The notes: generated by a model not told the origin, from the sequence alone. 64,000 nucleotides of DNA from Astrobacterium formosum (GCA_030848545.1 JAVDCA010000013.1:123064-187063); one strand, 5' to 3'; positions 48,278-60,017 are shown, numbered from the stretch's first letter. A program made the numbers and translations.

Positions 48278-48958
48278 TCAGGAGAACAGCTTGTCGATAT
48301 TGGCCTGCGAGCCCTTGTCGTCGTTCTCGATCATTTTATCGACGGTCGACTGGTCGACGCCCTGGCCATCGAGCGAGGGGCCGTGCAGGAACAGGCGTTC
48401 CTTGCGGGCGGCGCGGTCGCGCTCGCTGTCGGTGAGGAAACCTTCGAAATCCTTCGCCTTCATGACGTTGGCGAAGCGGCCGACGCGCTCCTCGATGTGC
48501 TGCAGCGTCTCGACCACCTTGGCGATGCGCTGCCCGGTGATGTCCTGGAACGAGCACGCCTCGAAGATCATCATCATCTTTTCGTCGACCAACGCCTTGT
48601 AGGCGACCGGGTCGGAAGCGTCGGCGGCCATCAGCGCCTCGGCGCAGTTCATGATGGTGTTGGTGGCGTTCTCGGTCGCCTTGACGATGGCGCCAAGTTC
48701 CTGGCCGGCGGCCGGGATGCGGCTGTTCTTGATCTCGTTGACCTGCAACACGCCGATCTGGTCGCGCATCGAGTCGATGTAGCCGGCGATCTCGCGCAGC
48801 TCGCGATAGACCGTCGCATCGAAGGTCTCGAAGAAGCTCTGCAGCGATGACGCCGCGATCTCGGCGAGCCGGATGATGTCGATGAAGGTGACATTCTCGC
48901 GCTTCTGCTTGAGAAAGTCGACGAGGTCCTCGAAGACCTTCGTGTTGCCGGTGACCAT
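48278..48958 (-). CDS. cheZ: CheY-phosphate phosphatase CheZ
   Basis: 226 residues, mostly helical. The catalytic motif is SFQDITGQRIAKVVETLQ with Asp139 and Gln143 in the places of E. coli Asp143 and Gln147. The long hairpin helices flank it. A short C-terminal tail (KGSQANIDKLFS) after a linker looks like the CheY-P binding peptide. CheZ speeds CheY-P dephosphorylation to end the chemotaxis signal. It lies 115 bp downstream of cheY on the same strand. ATG 48958; upstream in-frame residues look unstructured. Confidence 0.92.
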   Translation of the reverse strand: MVTGNTKVFEDLVDFLKQKRENVTFIDIIRLAEIAASSLQSFFETFDATVYRELREIAGYIDSMRDQIGVLQVNEIKNSRIPAAGQELGAIVKATENATNTIMNCAEALMAADASDPVAYKALVDEKMMMIFEACSFQDITGQRIAKVVETLQHIEERVGRFANVMKAKDFEGFLTDSERDRAARKERLFLHGPSLDGQGVDQSTVDKMIENDDKGSQANIDKLFS

Positions 48959-49073
48959 GGTGGAGCCCTTTCGCGCGCCTGTCCTGCCGCGGGTTCTTCT
49001 TCCCGCGCCGGTTTTCGTTATCCAGGGAGCTGATCGATCCACGCCGCCCGCTCGCGCAGGCGACGGCGTGCGG

Positions 49074-49457
49074 CTAATCGGCGAATACCGCCTCGATCTT
49101 GCTCTGCAACGTCTGGGCGTTGAAGGGCTTGACGATGTAGTTGTTGACGCCGGCCTTCTTGGCCGCGATCACGTTCTCGGTCTTGGACTCGGCCGTCACC
49201 ATGATGAACGGCGTCTTGGCCAAGCCCGGGTCGCCGCGGACTTCCTTGAGCAGCTCATAGCCGGTCATCGGTTCCATGTTCCAGTCGGAGATGACGAGGC
49301 CGTAGCGCTTATCGCGCATCTTGCCGAGAGCGGCGGAGCCGTCCGCCGCGTCGTCGATGTCCTGGAAACCGATCTGCTTGAGCAAATTGCGAATGATGCG
49401 GATCATGGTGTTATAGTCGTCCACCACGAGCACCGGCATCGAAAGGTCGACAGCCAT
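49074..49457 (-). CDS. cheY: Chemotaxis response regulator CheY
   Basis: 127 residues, a stand-alone receiver domain. Acid pocket Asp13-Asp14, phospho-acceptor Asp58 (VISDWNMEPMTG), Thr88 and Lys110 (NNYIVKPFNAQ) are all present. The Tyr of YIVKPF corresponds to E. coli Tyr106. Phosphorylated CheY binds the flagellar switch. Paired with cheZ; no cheA, cheW or receptor gene is in the window, so the signal input must be encoded elsewhere. Confidence 0.95.
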   Translation of the reverse strand: MAVDLSMPVLVVDDYNTMIRIIRNLLKQIGFQDIDDAADGSAALGKMRDKRYGLVISDWNMEPMTGYELLKEVRGDPGLAKTPFIMVTAESKTENVIAAKKAGVNNYIVKPFNAQTLQSKIEAVFAD

Positions 49458-49593
49458 TTTCCTGCTCCGTTTACGCCCGCCTGGCGGGTACTTGCGGCCC
49501 TTTAGTTGAGGCGGATGCGTGAGAACTCACACGCTCGCGCCGCACCCAGGCTTCCCCTGACGAATGGCGACGCTATCAGGGGCGGTTGAATAT

Positions 49594-49711
49594 CCGGTTA
49601 ACCGGCTGGCGGGCGGGCGGAAATGCCCCTGAGGAGGCTTGTGTCCTGGTTCAAATTGTACTTGAGTTAGGGGCACTTCTTTCCTACCGAGGCTTTATTA
49701 ACCAAGGTTAT
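49594..49711. promoter_or_regulatory. TTAACC-containing palindromes between cheY and the MaoC gene
   Basis: CCGGTTAACCGG (49594-49605) is a perfect 12-bp palindrome, and ATTAACCAAGGTTATT lies near 49697-49712. TTAACC matches the half-site of the alphaproteobacterial cell-cycle regulator CtrA (TTAA-N7-TTAA type), but no full pair at the right spacing was seen. The interval separates divergent cheY (start 49457) and the MaoC gene (start 49715). Confidence 0.3.
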
Positions 49712-49714
49712 TCG

Positions 49715-50194
49715 ATGCCCCCCCGTGCCGCCAAAAACCCCGTCGACCCACGCCAATTACGGGTCCTTGCTTTCGAGGATCTGCATGTCGGCATGCGTGA
49801 AACCCTGATGAAGACCGTGATGGATTCCGACGTCGTCGGCTTCGCGCGGCTGTCCGGGGACGACAATCCCATCCACCTGTGCGAGACCTACGCGGCCGGC
49901 TCGCGTTTCGGCGAACGTATCGCCCATGGGCTCTACACCGCGAGCCTGATCTCGGCGGTGCTCGGCACCCGCCTTCCCGGGCCTGGAGCCGTCTACCGTT
50001 CGCAGACTCTCGCGTTCCACGCCCCGGTGCGCATCGGCGACGTCGTCACCATCACGGTCGAAGTGGTCGAACTGGTCGCCCAGGGCCGCAAGGTGCGACT
50101 CGCCTGCGAGGCGGCGGTCGACGGCCGCGTCGTCCTCGACGGCGAGGCGATCGTGTCGGTGCCGGCCCGCGCGGCGCTCGCCGCCTCGGCTTGA
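49715..50194 (+). CDS. MaoC-like (R)-specific enoyl-CoA hydratase
   Basis: 159 residues with a single hot-dog fold. The hydratase motif is VGFARLSGDDNPIHLCETYA (Asp and His catalytic), followed by FGERIAHGLYTASLISAVLG. It would hydrate trans-2-enoyl-CoA to (R)-3-hydroxyacyl-CoA or act on a related thioester. ATG 49715 with AAGG 8 nt upstream is preferred over the ATG at 49586, whose extra residues do not look folded. It precedes ribF by 53 bp on the same strand. Confidence 0.9.
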   Translation: MPPRAAKNPVDPRQLRVLAFEDLHVGMRETLMKTVMDSDVVGFARLSGDDNPIHLCETYAAGSRFGERIAHGLYTASLISAVLGTRLPGPGAVYRSQTLAFHAPVRIGDVVTITVEVVELVAQGRKVRLACEAAVDGRVVLDGEAIVSVPARAALAASA

Positions 50195-50247
50195 CACCGG
50201 ACACGTTCGGACGGCACGGTCCCGGCCCCGCCGTTCGCCCGAATACC

Positions 50248-51285
50248 ATGACCGATCATTCCACGCTCTCGACATCCGTGCTCCCGACACCCTTCACCGT
50301 CGTCCGCGGCGGTATCGGCTCCTCCGCCGTCCGCGCCGAGCGCCTGCGCGGTGCCGTGGTGGCGATCGGAAATTTCGAAGGGGTGCACCGTGGCCACCAG
50401 TCCGTGATCGCGTTGGCGCAGACGCGCGCACGCGCCCTCGGCCGGCCGGCCGCGGTCCTGACCTTCGCGCCGCATCCGCGCACGTTCTTCAATCCCACCG
50501 CCCCGGCCTTCCGCCTGGGCGACGTCGACACCAAGCTCAGGCTCCTGTCGGCGACCGGCCTCGACGGCGCCGTCGTGCTCGACTTCGACGCCTCCCTGGC
50601 CGGCCTCGATCCCGCGGGCTTCGTCGAGCGGGTGCTGATGGAGCGCCTTGCGGTCGGCGGCGTGGTGGTCGGCTACGATTTCCAGTTCGGCAAAGGAAGG
50701 GGCGGTACCACCGATGTACTGCGTGCGGCCGGCGCGAGCCGCGGCTTCACGGTCGACGTGGCGGAGGCCTTCGTCGACGGCGGACGGCGCATCTCCTCCG
50801 GTCTGGTGCGTGCCGCACTCGCCGCCGGCGACATCGCCGAGGCTACGGATCTGCTCGGCCGGCCCTGGTTCGTCACCGGCGAGGTGGTGCACGGCGACAA
50901 GCGCGGCCGCGAACTCGGTTTCCCGACCGCCAATCTGCGCCTCGATCCGGAGGTGCCGCTGCGCTACGGCGTCTACGCGGTGCGCGTCTCGATCGACGGG
51001 CGTCTCCACGACGGCGTCGCCAATTTCGGCCGGCGGCCCATGTTCGATACCGGTGCCGTGCTGCTGGAAGCGTTCGTGTTCGACTTTTCCGGCGACATCT
51101 ACGGGGCGACCATCGACGTGTCCTTCACCGACTGGATCCGCCCCGAGATGACTTTCGGCTCGATCGACGAACTGGTGCGGCGCATGGGCGAGGATTCCCG
51201 CCGGGCGCGCACCCTCCTGGGCCGCACGCCGCCGGTGGCCCCGCCGCCCCGGCTCGGCGAGGCGCGACCGCTGGTCACGCCCTGA
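50248..51285 (+). CDS. ribF: Bifunctional riboflavin kinase / FAD synthetase
   Basis: 345 residues. N-terminal FMN adenylyltransferase with AIGNFEGVHRGHQSVIALAQ (HxGH-type) and VVVGYDFQFGKGRGGTT, plus ISSGLVRAAL; C-terminal riboflavin kinase with KRGRELGFPTANLRLDPEVP and GVYAVRVSIDG. It converts riboflavin to FMN and FAD. The ribF-ileS-lspA order is widely conserved in proteobacteria. ATG 50248. No FMN riboswitch-like structure was noticed upstream. Confidence 0.96.
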   Translation: MTDHSTLSTSVLPTPFTVVRGGIGSSAVRAERLRGAVVAIGNFEGVHRGHQSVIALAQTRARALGRPAAVLTFAPHPRTFFNPTAPAFRLGDVDTKLRLLSATGLDGAVVLDFDASLAGLDPAGFVERVLMERLAVGGVVVGYDFQFGKGRGGTTDVLRAAGASRGFTVDVAEAFVDGGRRISSGLVRAALAAGDIAEATDLLGRPWFVTGEVVHGDKRGRELGFPTANLRLDPEVPLRYGVYAVRVSIDGRLHDGVANFGRRPMFDTGAVLLEAFVFDFSGDIYGATIDVSFTDWIRPEMTFGSIDELVRRMGEDSRRARTLLGRTPPVAPPPRLGEARPLVTP

Positions 51286-51540
51286 GGGCATGGGGCCCGG
51301 GAACGGCCTGGCAGGGGGATGCCCCCCTCTCCGGGTATGGCGGTGGCAGGATGGCACTTTGCGCCGATGCCGTGATCTGGTAGGAGCAGCAGCAATGGTG
51401 CCTGAAATGACATTGGTTTTGGTCATACCGCCGGTCGTGGCGCGAATTATGGGCCCGCCTTTCGCCTGACGTGGTCGCACGCGGCGGAGGACGGGATCGC
51501 AAAAACCGCACCATCAGACATTCAGACTGGACCTGCCGTC

Positions 51541-54522
<2,982 letters not shown>

Positions 54523-54558
54523 GATGCAAGCTGATCGCCAGCCACGACCCCGGCCCGC

Positions 54559-54659
54559 TCCCTCCCCCCTTGCGGGGGAGGGTTGGGGAGGGGGGTGGCC
54601 ACTTGCTCGGAATTTGCCGTTACCCCCCTCCCTGTCCCTCCCCCGCAAGGGGGGAGGGA
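54559..54659. repeat. Dispersed palindromic repeat, family C (copy 1)
   Basis: Outer arms CCCTCCCCCCTTGCGGGGGA and CCCTCCCCCGCAAGGGGGGA-type sequences are each partly palindromic and invert with respect to one another around TTGCTCGGAATTTGCCG. It fills the gap between ileS and lspA. Copy 2 is at 57600-57710. Confidence 0.8.
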
Positions 54660-54696
54660 ACGATGTGGCGCGGGCCTTCATCCCGCTCGGTCGCTC

Positions 54697-55221
54697 ATGA
54701 CGCAGACCTACGCCTCCCTGCTCTGGGGCCCCCTGACCCGCTTCGGCCTGCGCTTTGCGGTCGCAGCCGCGGCCGCCGACCAAGCCGTCAAGCTGTGGGT
54801 TCTGTATGGCCTCGACATGCCGGTACGGGGCTCGTTGCGGCTCACCCCGTTCCTCGATCTGGTGCTGGTCTGGAATACCGGCATCAGCTACGGCTGGTTC
54901 CAGCAGACCGGGGAGGCCGGGCAGTGGGCGCTGGTGGGCGTCAAGGTTATCGCCATCGCGCTGTTGTGGATTTGGCTCGCCCGCGCCCCCTCGCGCCTGG
55001 TAGCGGCCTCGCTCGCCCTGATCATCGGTGGAGCGCTGGGCAATGCCGCCGACCGCATTGCCTGGGGGGCGGTGGTGGACTTCATCCTGTTCCATATCAC
55101 CACCCCGTCGTTCACCTTCCGCTGGTATGTCTTTAACCTCGCCGACGTCGCCATCGTTGCCGGGGTGGTAGGCCTCCTGTATGACTCCTTTCGCGGGAGC
55201 GGCGCCGCAAAAGCGCCCTGA
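54697..55221 (+). CDS. lspA: Lipoprotein signal peptidase (signal peptidase II)
   Basis: 174 residues with four helices. Catalytic aspartates are in GNAADRIAWGAVVDFI and FNLADVAI; LVLVWNTGISYGWFQ carries the conserved Asn. It cleaves prolipoproteins before the lipidated Cys in the inner membrane. ATG 54697; the frame is open far upstream only through the repeat element. A globomycin-type target in other species; here simply part of the ribF-ileS-lspA block. Confidence 0.96.
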   Translation: MTQTYASLLWGPLTRFGLRFAVAAAAADQAVKLWVLYGLDMPVRGSLRLTPFLDLVLVWNTGISYGWFQQTGEAGQWALVGVKVIAIALLWIWLARAPSRLVAASLALIIGGALGNAADRIAWGAVVDFILFHITTPSFTFRWYVFNLADVAIVAGVVGLLYDSFRGSGAAKAP

Positions 55222-55296
55222 TCAGGGATATACCGGGAGCATGGACTCCGGGGCGATCGGGCGGGGCATCAGGTCCTCAGGGCCAAACGGGGAACA

Positions 55297-56022
55297 ATGA
55301 TGGCGCAGGAACCGGTACGCACAAAGCTCAAGCGCGCCTTGATCGCGACTGGCGCGATGGTGCTCGTGGTTGCGTCGAGCGGGCTTGCATGCGCTGCGGA
55401 CGACGATGACGACGACGACGCCCCTGACATCAAGTTCTTTCGCAGCGTTCTCGGCGGCCTCGGACTGAAAGGTCCGAACGACAGCCAGATCGAGTATCGT
55501 GAGCGTTCGCCGCTGGTCCTGCCGCCCTCCGTCGATCAATTGCCGCCCCCGGCCGCGGAAGCGCAGCCGAGCGCTGCCAACTGGCCGGTGGACCAGGATG
55601 TGCAACGCCGGCGGGAAGCCCGCGAGGTGCGCAAGAAGCAGGGCAACCGCAGCAAGGACTGGGAAACCGACGCCCGTGCCTTACGGCCGGATCAAATGAC
55701 GCCGGGTGCCGGAACAGCGGCGGCGCGACGTGGCCCTGGCCAGGGGGTCGCGACCAGCAGCAAGGACGAGGATGGTCGGCCGTTGACCCTCAAGGAACTC
55801 GGCTACAAGGGCGGCATTTTCGGCAGCCTGTTCGGCAAGGGCGAAACCGAGACCGCGAAATTCACTCGCGAGCCGGAGCGTTCCAGCCTGACCGACCCGC
55901 CGGCGGGCTATCGTACGCCGTCATCGGCGCAGCCCTATGGGCTCGTTCCCGACAGTGCCAAGCCAAAGAAGGCGACCAGCTATATCGATCAGCGCACCGC
56001 GGCGGATGAAGGCAAGCAATAG
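55297..56022 (+). CDS. Exported hypothetical protein with acidic stretch, 241 aa
   Basis: A signal peptide (about 1-33, hydrophobic core LIATGAMVLVVASSGLACA) is followed by seven Asp and APDIKFFRSVLGGLGLKGPN. The rest is low-complexity and charged (QRRREAREVRKKQGNRSKDW) with a LTLKELGYKGGIFGSLFGKG segment. No known domain. The Cys near the cleavage site is not in a good lipobox (GLAC). A similar gene between lspA and the M16 peptidases is recalled from related genomes. Start ATG 55297, directly followed by a second ATG. Confidence 0.75.
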   Translation: MMAQEPVRTKLKRALIATGAMVLVVASSGLACAADDDDDDDAPDIKFFRSVLGGLGLKGPNDSQIEYRERSPLVLPPSVDQLPPPAAEAQPSAANWPVDQDVQRRREAREVRKKQGNRSKDWETDARALRPDQMTPGAGTAAARRGPGQGVATSSKDEDGRPLTLKELGYKGGIFGSLFGKGETETAKFTREPERSSLTDPPAGYRTPSSAQPYGLVPDSAKPKKATSYIDQRTAADEGKQ

Positions 56023-56151
56023 GCCCTTCCTGTCCCGCCAAAGGGGCTCCGCGTCTGGCTCGGCTCCGCGCCTCACTCATAAGTGTTGCCAGCGTCATCA
56101 CGACGCCGGTGTAGCCTGTCGCGGGGCATCACCGCGCTGGATTTCGACAGC

Positions 56152-57546
56152 ATGACCATGACTCTCCTGCGGACGACTCTCCTGCGGACTCGTTTGCGCC
56201 TTCTCGCCATCCTCATCGTCCTCGTGTCCGGCTCGCTTGTGGCGGTCGGCAGTGCGCGCGCCGTCGAGGTCGCGCATTTCACCCTCGCCAACGGCCTCGA
56301 GGTCGTGGTGGTGCCGGACCGCCGTACCCCCGTCGTCACCCACATGCTCTGGTACAAAGTCGGCTCCGCCGACGAGGAGCCGGGCAAATCCGGCCTCGCT
56401 CATTTCCTCGAACATCTCATGTTCAAAGGAACGGCGAAGAATCCGTTCGGCCGTTTCTCGCAGGTGGTCGCCACCCTCGGCGGCCAGGAGAACGCTTTCA
56501 CGTCCACCGACTATACGGGCTACTTCCAGCGCATCGCCCGCGAGCAGCTCGAAACCGTGATGACGTTCGAGGCCGACCGCATGAGCGGTCTCGTTCTTAC
56601 CGATGCCAATGTGCTGCCCGAACGCGACGTCGTCCTGGAGGAGTACAACATGCGCGTCGCCAATTCGCCGGAGGCGCGCCTGGGTGAGCAGATTTCGGCG
56701 GCGCTCTATCTCAATCACCCCTATGGCCGGCCGGTCATCGGCTGGCGGCCGGAGATCGAGAAGCTCAACCGAGAGGACGCGCTCGCCTTCTACAAGCGCC
56801 ATTACGCCCCCAACAACGCCGTCCTGGTCGTCACCGGCGATGTCTCTCCCGAGGAGGTCAAGGCGCTCGCCGAAAAGACCTACGGGAAAATCGACAAGGT
56901 CGTCGACATCAAGCCGCGCCTGCGGCCGCAGGAGCCGACGCCGGTTGCCATGCGTCAGGTGACGCTCGCCGATTCGCGCGTCGCCCAGCCGAGCCTGCAG
57001 CGCAGCTATCTGGTGCCGTCCTACGCCCGCCAGCAGAACGGCGAGGCCGAAGCCCTCGACGTGCTTGCCCGCATCCTCGGCCATAGCTCCACCGGCCGCC
57101 TCTACCGCGCCCTGGTGGTCGACCAGAAGCTCGCCAGCAGTGCCGGCGCCTGGTACCAGGGAACGGCCCTCGATCTCACCCGTTTCGGCGCCTATGCGAC
57201 ACCGCTGCCCGGTATCGGCTTCGCCGAACTCGAAGCCGCCCTCGATCGGGTCATCGTCGACCTCGTCAAGGATGGCGTCACGGCCGAAGAGCTGGATCGT
57301 GCCAAGACGCGGCTGATCGCCGACGCGGTCTATGCCCAGGACAACCAGTCGACGCTCGCGCGCTGGTACGGCGCCGCCCTCACCACCGGCTCGACCGTCG
57401 CCGACGTGCTCGCCTGGCCGGATCGCATCCGTGCCGTCGATGCCGAACGGGTGCGCGCCGTCGCCCGGGCCTATCTGGACAGGGTGCGTTCGGTCACCGG
57501 CTATCTGGTCAAGGAACTGCCCAAGGTCGAGGAGAAGCGCTCGTGA
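56152..57546 (+). CDS. M16-family zinc metallopeptidase, catalytic member
   Basis: 464 residues with a signal peptide or anchor (LRLLAILIVLVSGSLVAVGS, ending SARA). The inverted zinc motif HFLEH (84-88) is present in KSGLAHFLEHLMFKGT, with the third ligand Glu at about 163-164 (DVVLEEYNMR), so it should be active. Two M16 halves follow (the second from about 240, with ILGHSSTGRLYRALVVDQKL). It likely degrades peptides in the periplasm, working with the non-catalytic M16 protein encoded next. ATG 56152; earlier in-frame starts lack the signal. Confidence 0.93.
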   Translation: MTMTLLRTTLLRTRLRLLAILIVLVSGSLVAVGSARAVEVAHFTLANGLEVVVVPDRRTPVVTHMLWYKVGSADEEPGKSGLAHFLEHLMFKGTAKNPFGRFSQVVATLGGQENAFTSTDYTGYFQRIAREQLETVMTFEADRMSGLVLTDANVLPERDVVLEEYNMRVANSPEARLGEQISAALYLNHPYGRPVIGWRPEIEKLNREDALAFYKRHYAPNNAVLVVTGDVSPEEVKALAEKTYGKIDKVVDIKPRLRPQEPTPVAMRQVTLADSRVAQPSLQRSYLVPSYARQQNGEAEALDVLARILGHSSTGRLYRALVVDQKLASSAGAWYQGTALDLTRFGAYATPLPGIGFAELEAALDRVIVDLVKDGVTAEELDRAKTRLIADAVYAQDNQSTLARWYGAALTTGSTVADVLAWPDRIRAVDAERVRAVARAYLDRVRSVTGYLVKELPKVEEKRS

Positions 57547-57599
57547 TGGCGAACACAATGATGACTCGTCTCACGACGCTGCTGCCGCGTGCCTTTCTT

Positions 57600-57710
57600 C
57601 CTTCTCCCCCGCCTGCGGGGGAGGGTCGGGAAGGGGGCCGCCCCTCGCTCGGTGCCCGCGACGCCTCCTCCCTGTCCCTCTCCCACAAGCGGGGGAGGGT
57701 ACGTCGGGGC
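57600..57710. repeat. Dispersed palindromic repeat, family C (copy 2)
   Basis: CTCCCCCGCCTGCGGGGGAG near 57604 and the distal CTCTCCCACAAGCGGGGGAG match the copy between ileS and lspA. It lies in the 200-bp gap between the two M16 genes. The reading frame stays open through it, so automatic annotation could extend the second M16 gene into the repeat. Confidence 0.8.
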
Positions 57711-57746
57711 GGGCTCGGCATTCGTTTCGCAATCCCGAGCGCCTGC

Positions 57747-59072
57747 ATGCGTTTCCTCTTCGCTCTCGCCCTCGCTCTGCCCTTCGCATCCGCCGCCCAT
57801 GCCACCAAGATCGAGCGCATCGTCTCGCCGGCCGGCATCGAGGCCTGGCTGGTGCGCGAACCGTCGGTGCCGCTGATCGCACTTTCGTTCTCGTTCCGCG
57901 GCGGCGCCTCGCAGGACGCCGCCGGCAAGACCGGCACCGCCTACATGGCCTCCTCGCTGCTCGACGAAGGCGCCGGTCCCTACGACTCGCGCGCCTTCCA
58001 GGAGCGCCTCGACGCCAAGGCCATCGAGATCAACTTCAACGCCGGCCAGGACCAGCTCACGGGCTCGCTGCGCACCCTCACCGAAAACAAGGATGAGGCC
58101 TTCGAACTGCTGCGCCTCGCCCTTACCGAACCGCGCTTCGAGGCCGGCGACGTCGAACGCATTCGCGGCCAGGTCATGTCGATCCTGCGTCGCGAAAGCA
58201 CCAATCCCGACAGCATCGCCTACAAGAAGTGGTGGGCGGAGGCATACCCGGGTCATCCTTACGGCAGGCCTTCGCGCGGCACCCCCGAGACCGTGCCGGC
58301 GATCGCCGTCGATGACCTCAAGGTATTCGTGCGCGACACCTTCGCGCGAGACGGGCTCAAAGTCGCGATTGTCGGCAATGTGGATGCCGACGAGGCGGCG
58401 CGGCTCATCGACAAGGTATTCGGCGGCCTGCCGGCCGCGGGCAAGTTAGCTCCGGTCGCCGACGTCGCGCCGCAGAATCTCGGCCGGCGCATCGCCGAGA
58501 CCGTCGATGTGCCGCAGTCCGTGGTGGTGGTGGGCGGTCCGGGCATTGCCCGCAAGGATCCCGATTTCATGGCCGCCTACATCGTCAACCATATCCTCGG
58601 CGGTGGCTCGTTCTCCTCGCGACTCTACCGCGAAGTGCGCGAGGAGCGCGGACTGGCCTATTCGGTCTATTCGAGCCTTCTGACCCTGAAGCACTCGGCC
58701 TTGTTCATGAGTGCGACCGCGACGCGTGCCGACCGCGCCGCCGAAACCCTCCAGGTCATCGACAAGGAGATCCGCCGCATCGCCGCGGAAGGCCCGACCG
58801 AGGATGAACTCGCCAAGGCCAAGTCCTATCTGCTCGGCTCCTACGCCCTCAATTTCGACACCTCGGGCAAGATCGCCAACCAGCTCGTCGCCATCCAATT
58901 CGAAGATCTCGGCATCGACTACATCACCCGACGCAACGACATGATCGGTGCGGTGACGCTCGCCGACGCCAAGCGTGTCGCCAGGCGCCTCCTCGACACC
59001 GGGATGTTGGTGACCGTGGTGGGCCGTGCTCCCGCACCGGCGGCGGCGACGCCGCCCGCCAAGGGCGGGTGA
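57747..59072 (+). CDS. M16-family peptidase, non-catalytic member
   Basis: 441 residues with a signal peptide (MRFLFALALALPFASAAHAT). The M16 fold is intact (LSFSFRGGASQDAAGKTGTA, VVVVGGPGIARKDPDFMAAY, NHILGGGSFSSRLYREVREE) but the zinc motif is absent: the HxxEH position reads AYMASSLLDEG. It should therefore act as the substrate-binding partner of the upstream peptidase, as in two-subunit M16B enzymes. ATG 57747 is chosen because the upstream open frame is repeat sequence. ERGLAYSVYSS is the conserved R/Y segment of the C-terminal half. Confidence 0.93.
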   Translation: MRFLFALALALPFASAAHATKIERIVSPAGIEAWLVREPSVPLIALSFSFRGGASQDAAGKTGTAYMASSLLDEGAGPYDSRAFQERLDAKAIEINFNAGQDQLTGSLRTLTENKDEAFELLRLALTEPRFEAGDVERIRGQVMSILRRESTNPDSIAYKKWWAEAYPGHPYGRPSRGTPETVPAIAVDDLKVFVRDTFARDGLKVAIVGNVDADEAARLIDKVFGGLPAAGKLAPVADVAPQNLGRRIAETVDVPQSVVVVGGPGIARKDPDFMAAYIVNHILGGGSFSSRLYREVREERGLAYSVYSSLLTLKHSALFMSATATRADRAAETLQVIDKEIRRIAAEGPTEDELAKAKSYLLGSYALNFDTSGKIANQLVAIQFEDLGIDYITRRNDMIGAVTLADAKRVARRLLDTGMLVTVVGRAPAPAAATPPAKGG

Positions 59073-59085
59073 AAGCGAACGACTC

Positions 59086-59191
59086 CGTTATTCCGGGGCG
59101 CGCCCCGAAGGGTCGCGAGCCCGGAATCCATAACCCCGGCGCTACGGGTTATGGATTCCGGGCTCCTCGCTTCGCTCGGCCCCGGAACGAC
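59086..59191. repeat. Dispersed palindromic repeat, family D
   Basis: CGTTATTCCGGGGC and GCCCCGGAACGA are the outer arms; CCGGAATCCATAACCC and GGGTTATGGATTCCGG form a perfect 16-bp inner inverted repeat around GGCGCTAC. It sits between the convergent M16 and SDR genes and can terminate either transcript. Confidence 0.9.
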
Positions 59192-59219
59192 CAGGAAATA
59201 TCCTCGCGCCTCGCGTTCC

Positions 59220-59978
59220 TCACACGTGCTGGCCGCCGTTGATGTGGATCTCGGCGCCGGTGACGTAGGACGAGGTCTCGGTGCACAGCACGTAGACGAT
59301 CTTCGCCACCTCGTCGGTGGTGCCGAGCCGGTGCAGCGGGATGTGCTCGACGATCTTCTCGGTGCCGGGCGAAAGGATCGCGGTGTCGATCTCGCCGGGC
59401 GCGATGGCGTTGACGCGGATGCCGCGCGGGCCGAAATCGGCCGCCATTTCACGCGTCAGCGCCGCCAGCGCCGCCTTGGAGGTGGAGTAGGCCGAGCCTG
59501 CGAACGGATGCACGCGCGAGCCCGCGATGGAGGTGACGTTGACCACCGAGCCCTTGGCGCGTTCGAGTTCGTCGACGAGTCCGCGCGCCAGCATGATCGG
59601 GGCGAAGAAGTTGACCTGAAAGACGTGCTGCCAGGTCTCGAACGCGGTGTTGATGGTGGACAGGCGTGCGCCGCCCTCGGCCTTTGGCGAGATGCCGGCA
59701 TTGTTGACGAGCGCATGCAATTCGCCCTGAGGCAGCCGGCGCTTGATCTCGTCGATCGCCCGAAGCGTGTCCTGCGGGTTGGAGAGGTCGACCTGGATGT
59801 GGTCTTCGGGTCCGCCTGCCCACGGGCAGTTTTCCGGAAAGGCGTGGCGCGAGCAGGTGATCACCCGCCAGCCGGCGGCGGAGAAGCGCTTGACGGTGGC
59901 ATGCCCGATGCCCCGGCTCGCACCCGTGAGGAGCAGGATGCGCTGAGGCTGGTTGGTGGACGGCGGTGAAAGCGGCAT
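59220..59978 (-). CDS. Short-chain dehydrogenase/reductase
   Basis: 252 residues. NAD(P) motif LLLTGASRGIGHATVKRFSA, NNAGISPKAEG, catalytic Ser in VNVTSIAGSRVH and Tyr-Lys in SAYSTSKAALAALTREMA, and IRVNAIAPGEIDT. The end YVTGAEIHINGGQHV fits the classical SDR length of about 250. The substrate is not known. It is 39 bp downstream of pdxH on the same strand, so the two are probably cotranscribed. Confidence 0.93.
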   Translation of the reverse strand: MPLSPPSTNQPQRILLLTGASRGIGHATVKRFSAAGWRVITCSRHAFPENCPWAGGPEDHIQVDLSNPQDTLRAIDEIKRRLPQGELHALVNNAGISPKAEGGARLSTINTAFETWQHVFQVNFFAPIMLARGLVDELERAKGSVVNVTSIAGSRVHPFAGSAYSTSKAALAALTREMAADFGPRGIRVNAIAPGEIDTAILSPGTEKIVEHIPLHRLGTTDEVAKIVYVLCTETSSYVTGAEIHINGGQHV

Positions 59979-60017
59979 GGAAGGTTCCTGCTGTCCGCCG
60001 CGATGGCGGCGCCAAAC

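Noticed and set aside
50195..50247. FMN riboswitch before ribF
   Set aside because: The 53-bp gap is too short and shows no matching helices.
54583..54696. Upstream extension of lspA through the family C repeat
   Set aside because: The extra residues come from the palindromic repeat and would displace the first membrane helix from the N-terminus.
57543..57746. Upstream extension of the second M16 gene
   Set aside because: Encoded by repeat sequence; the signal peptide begins at ATG 57747.
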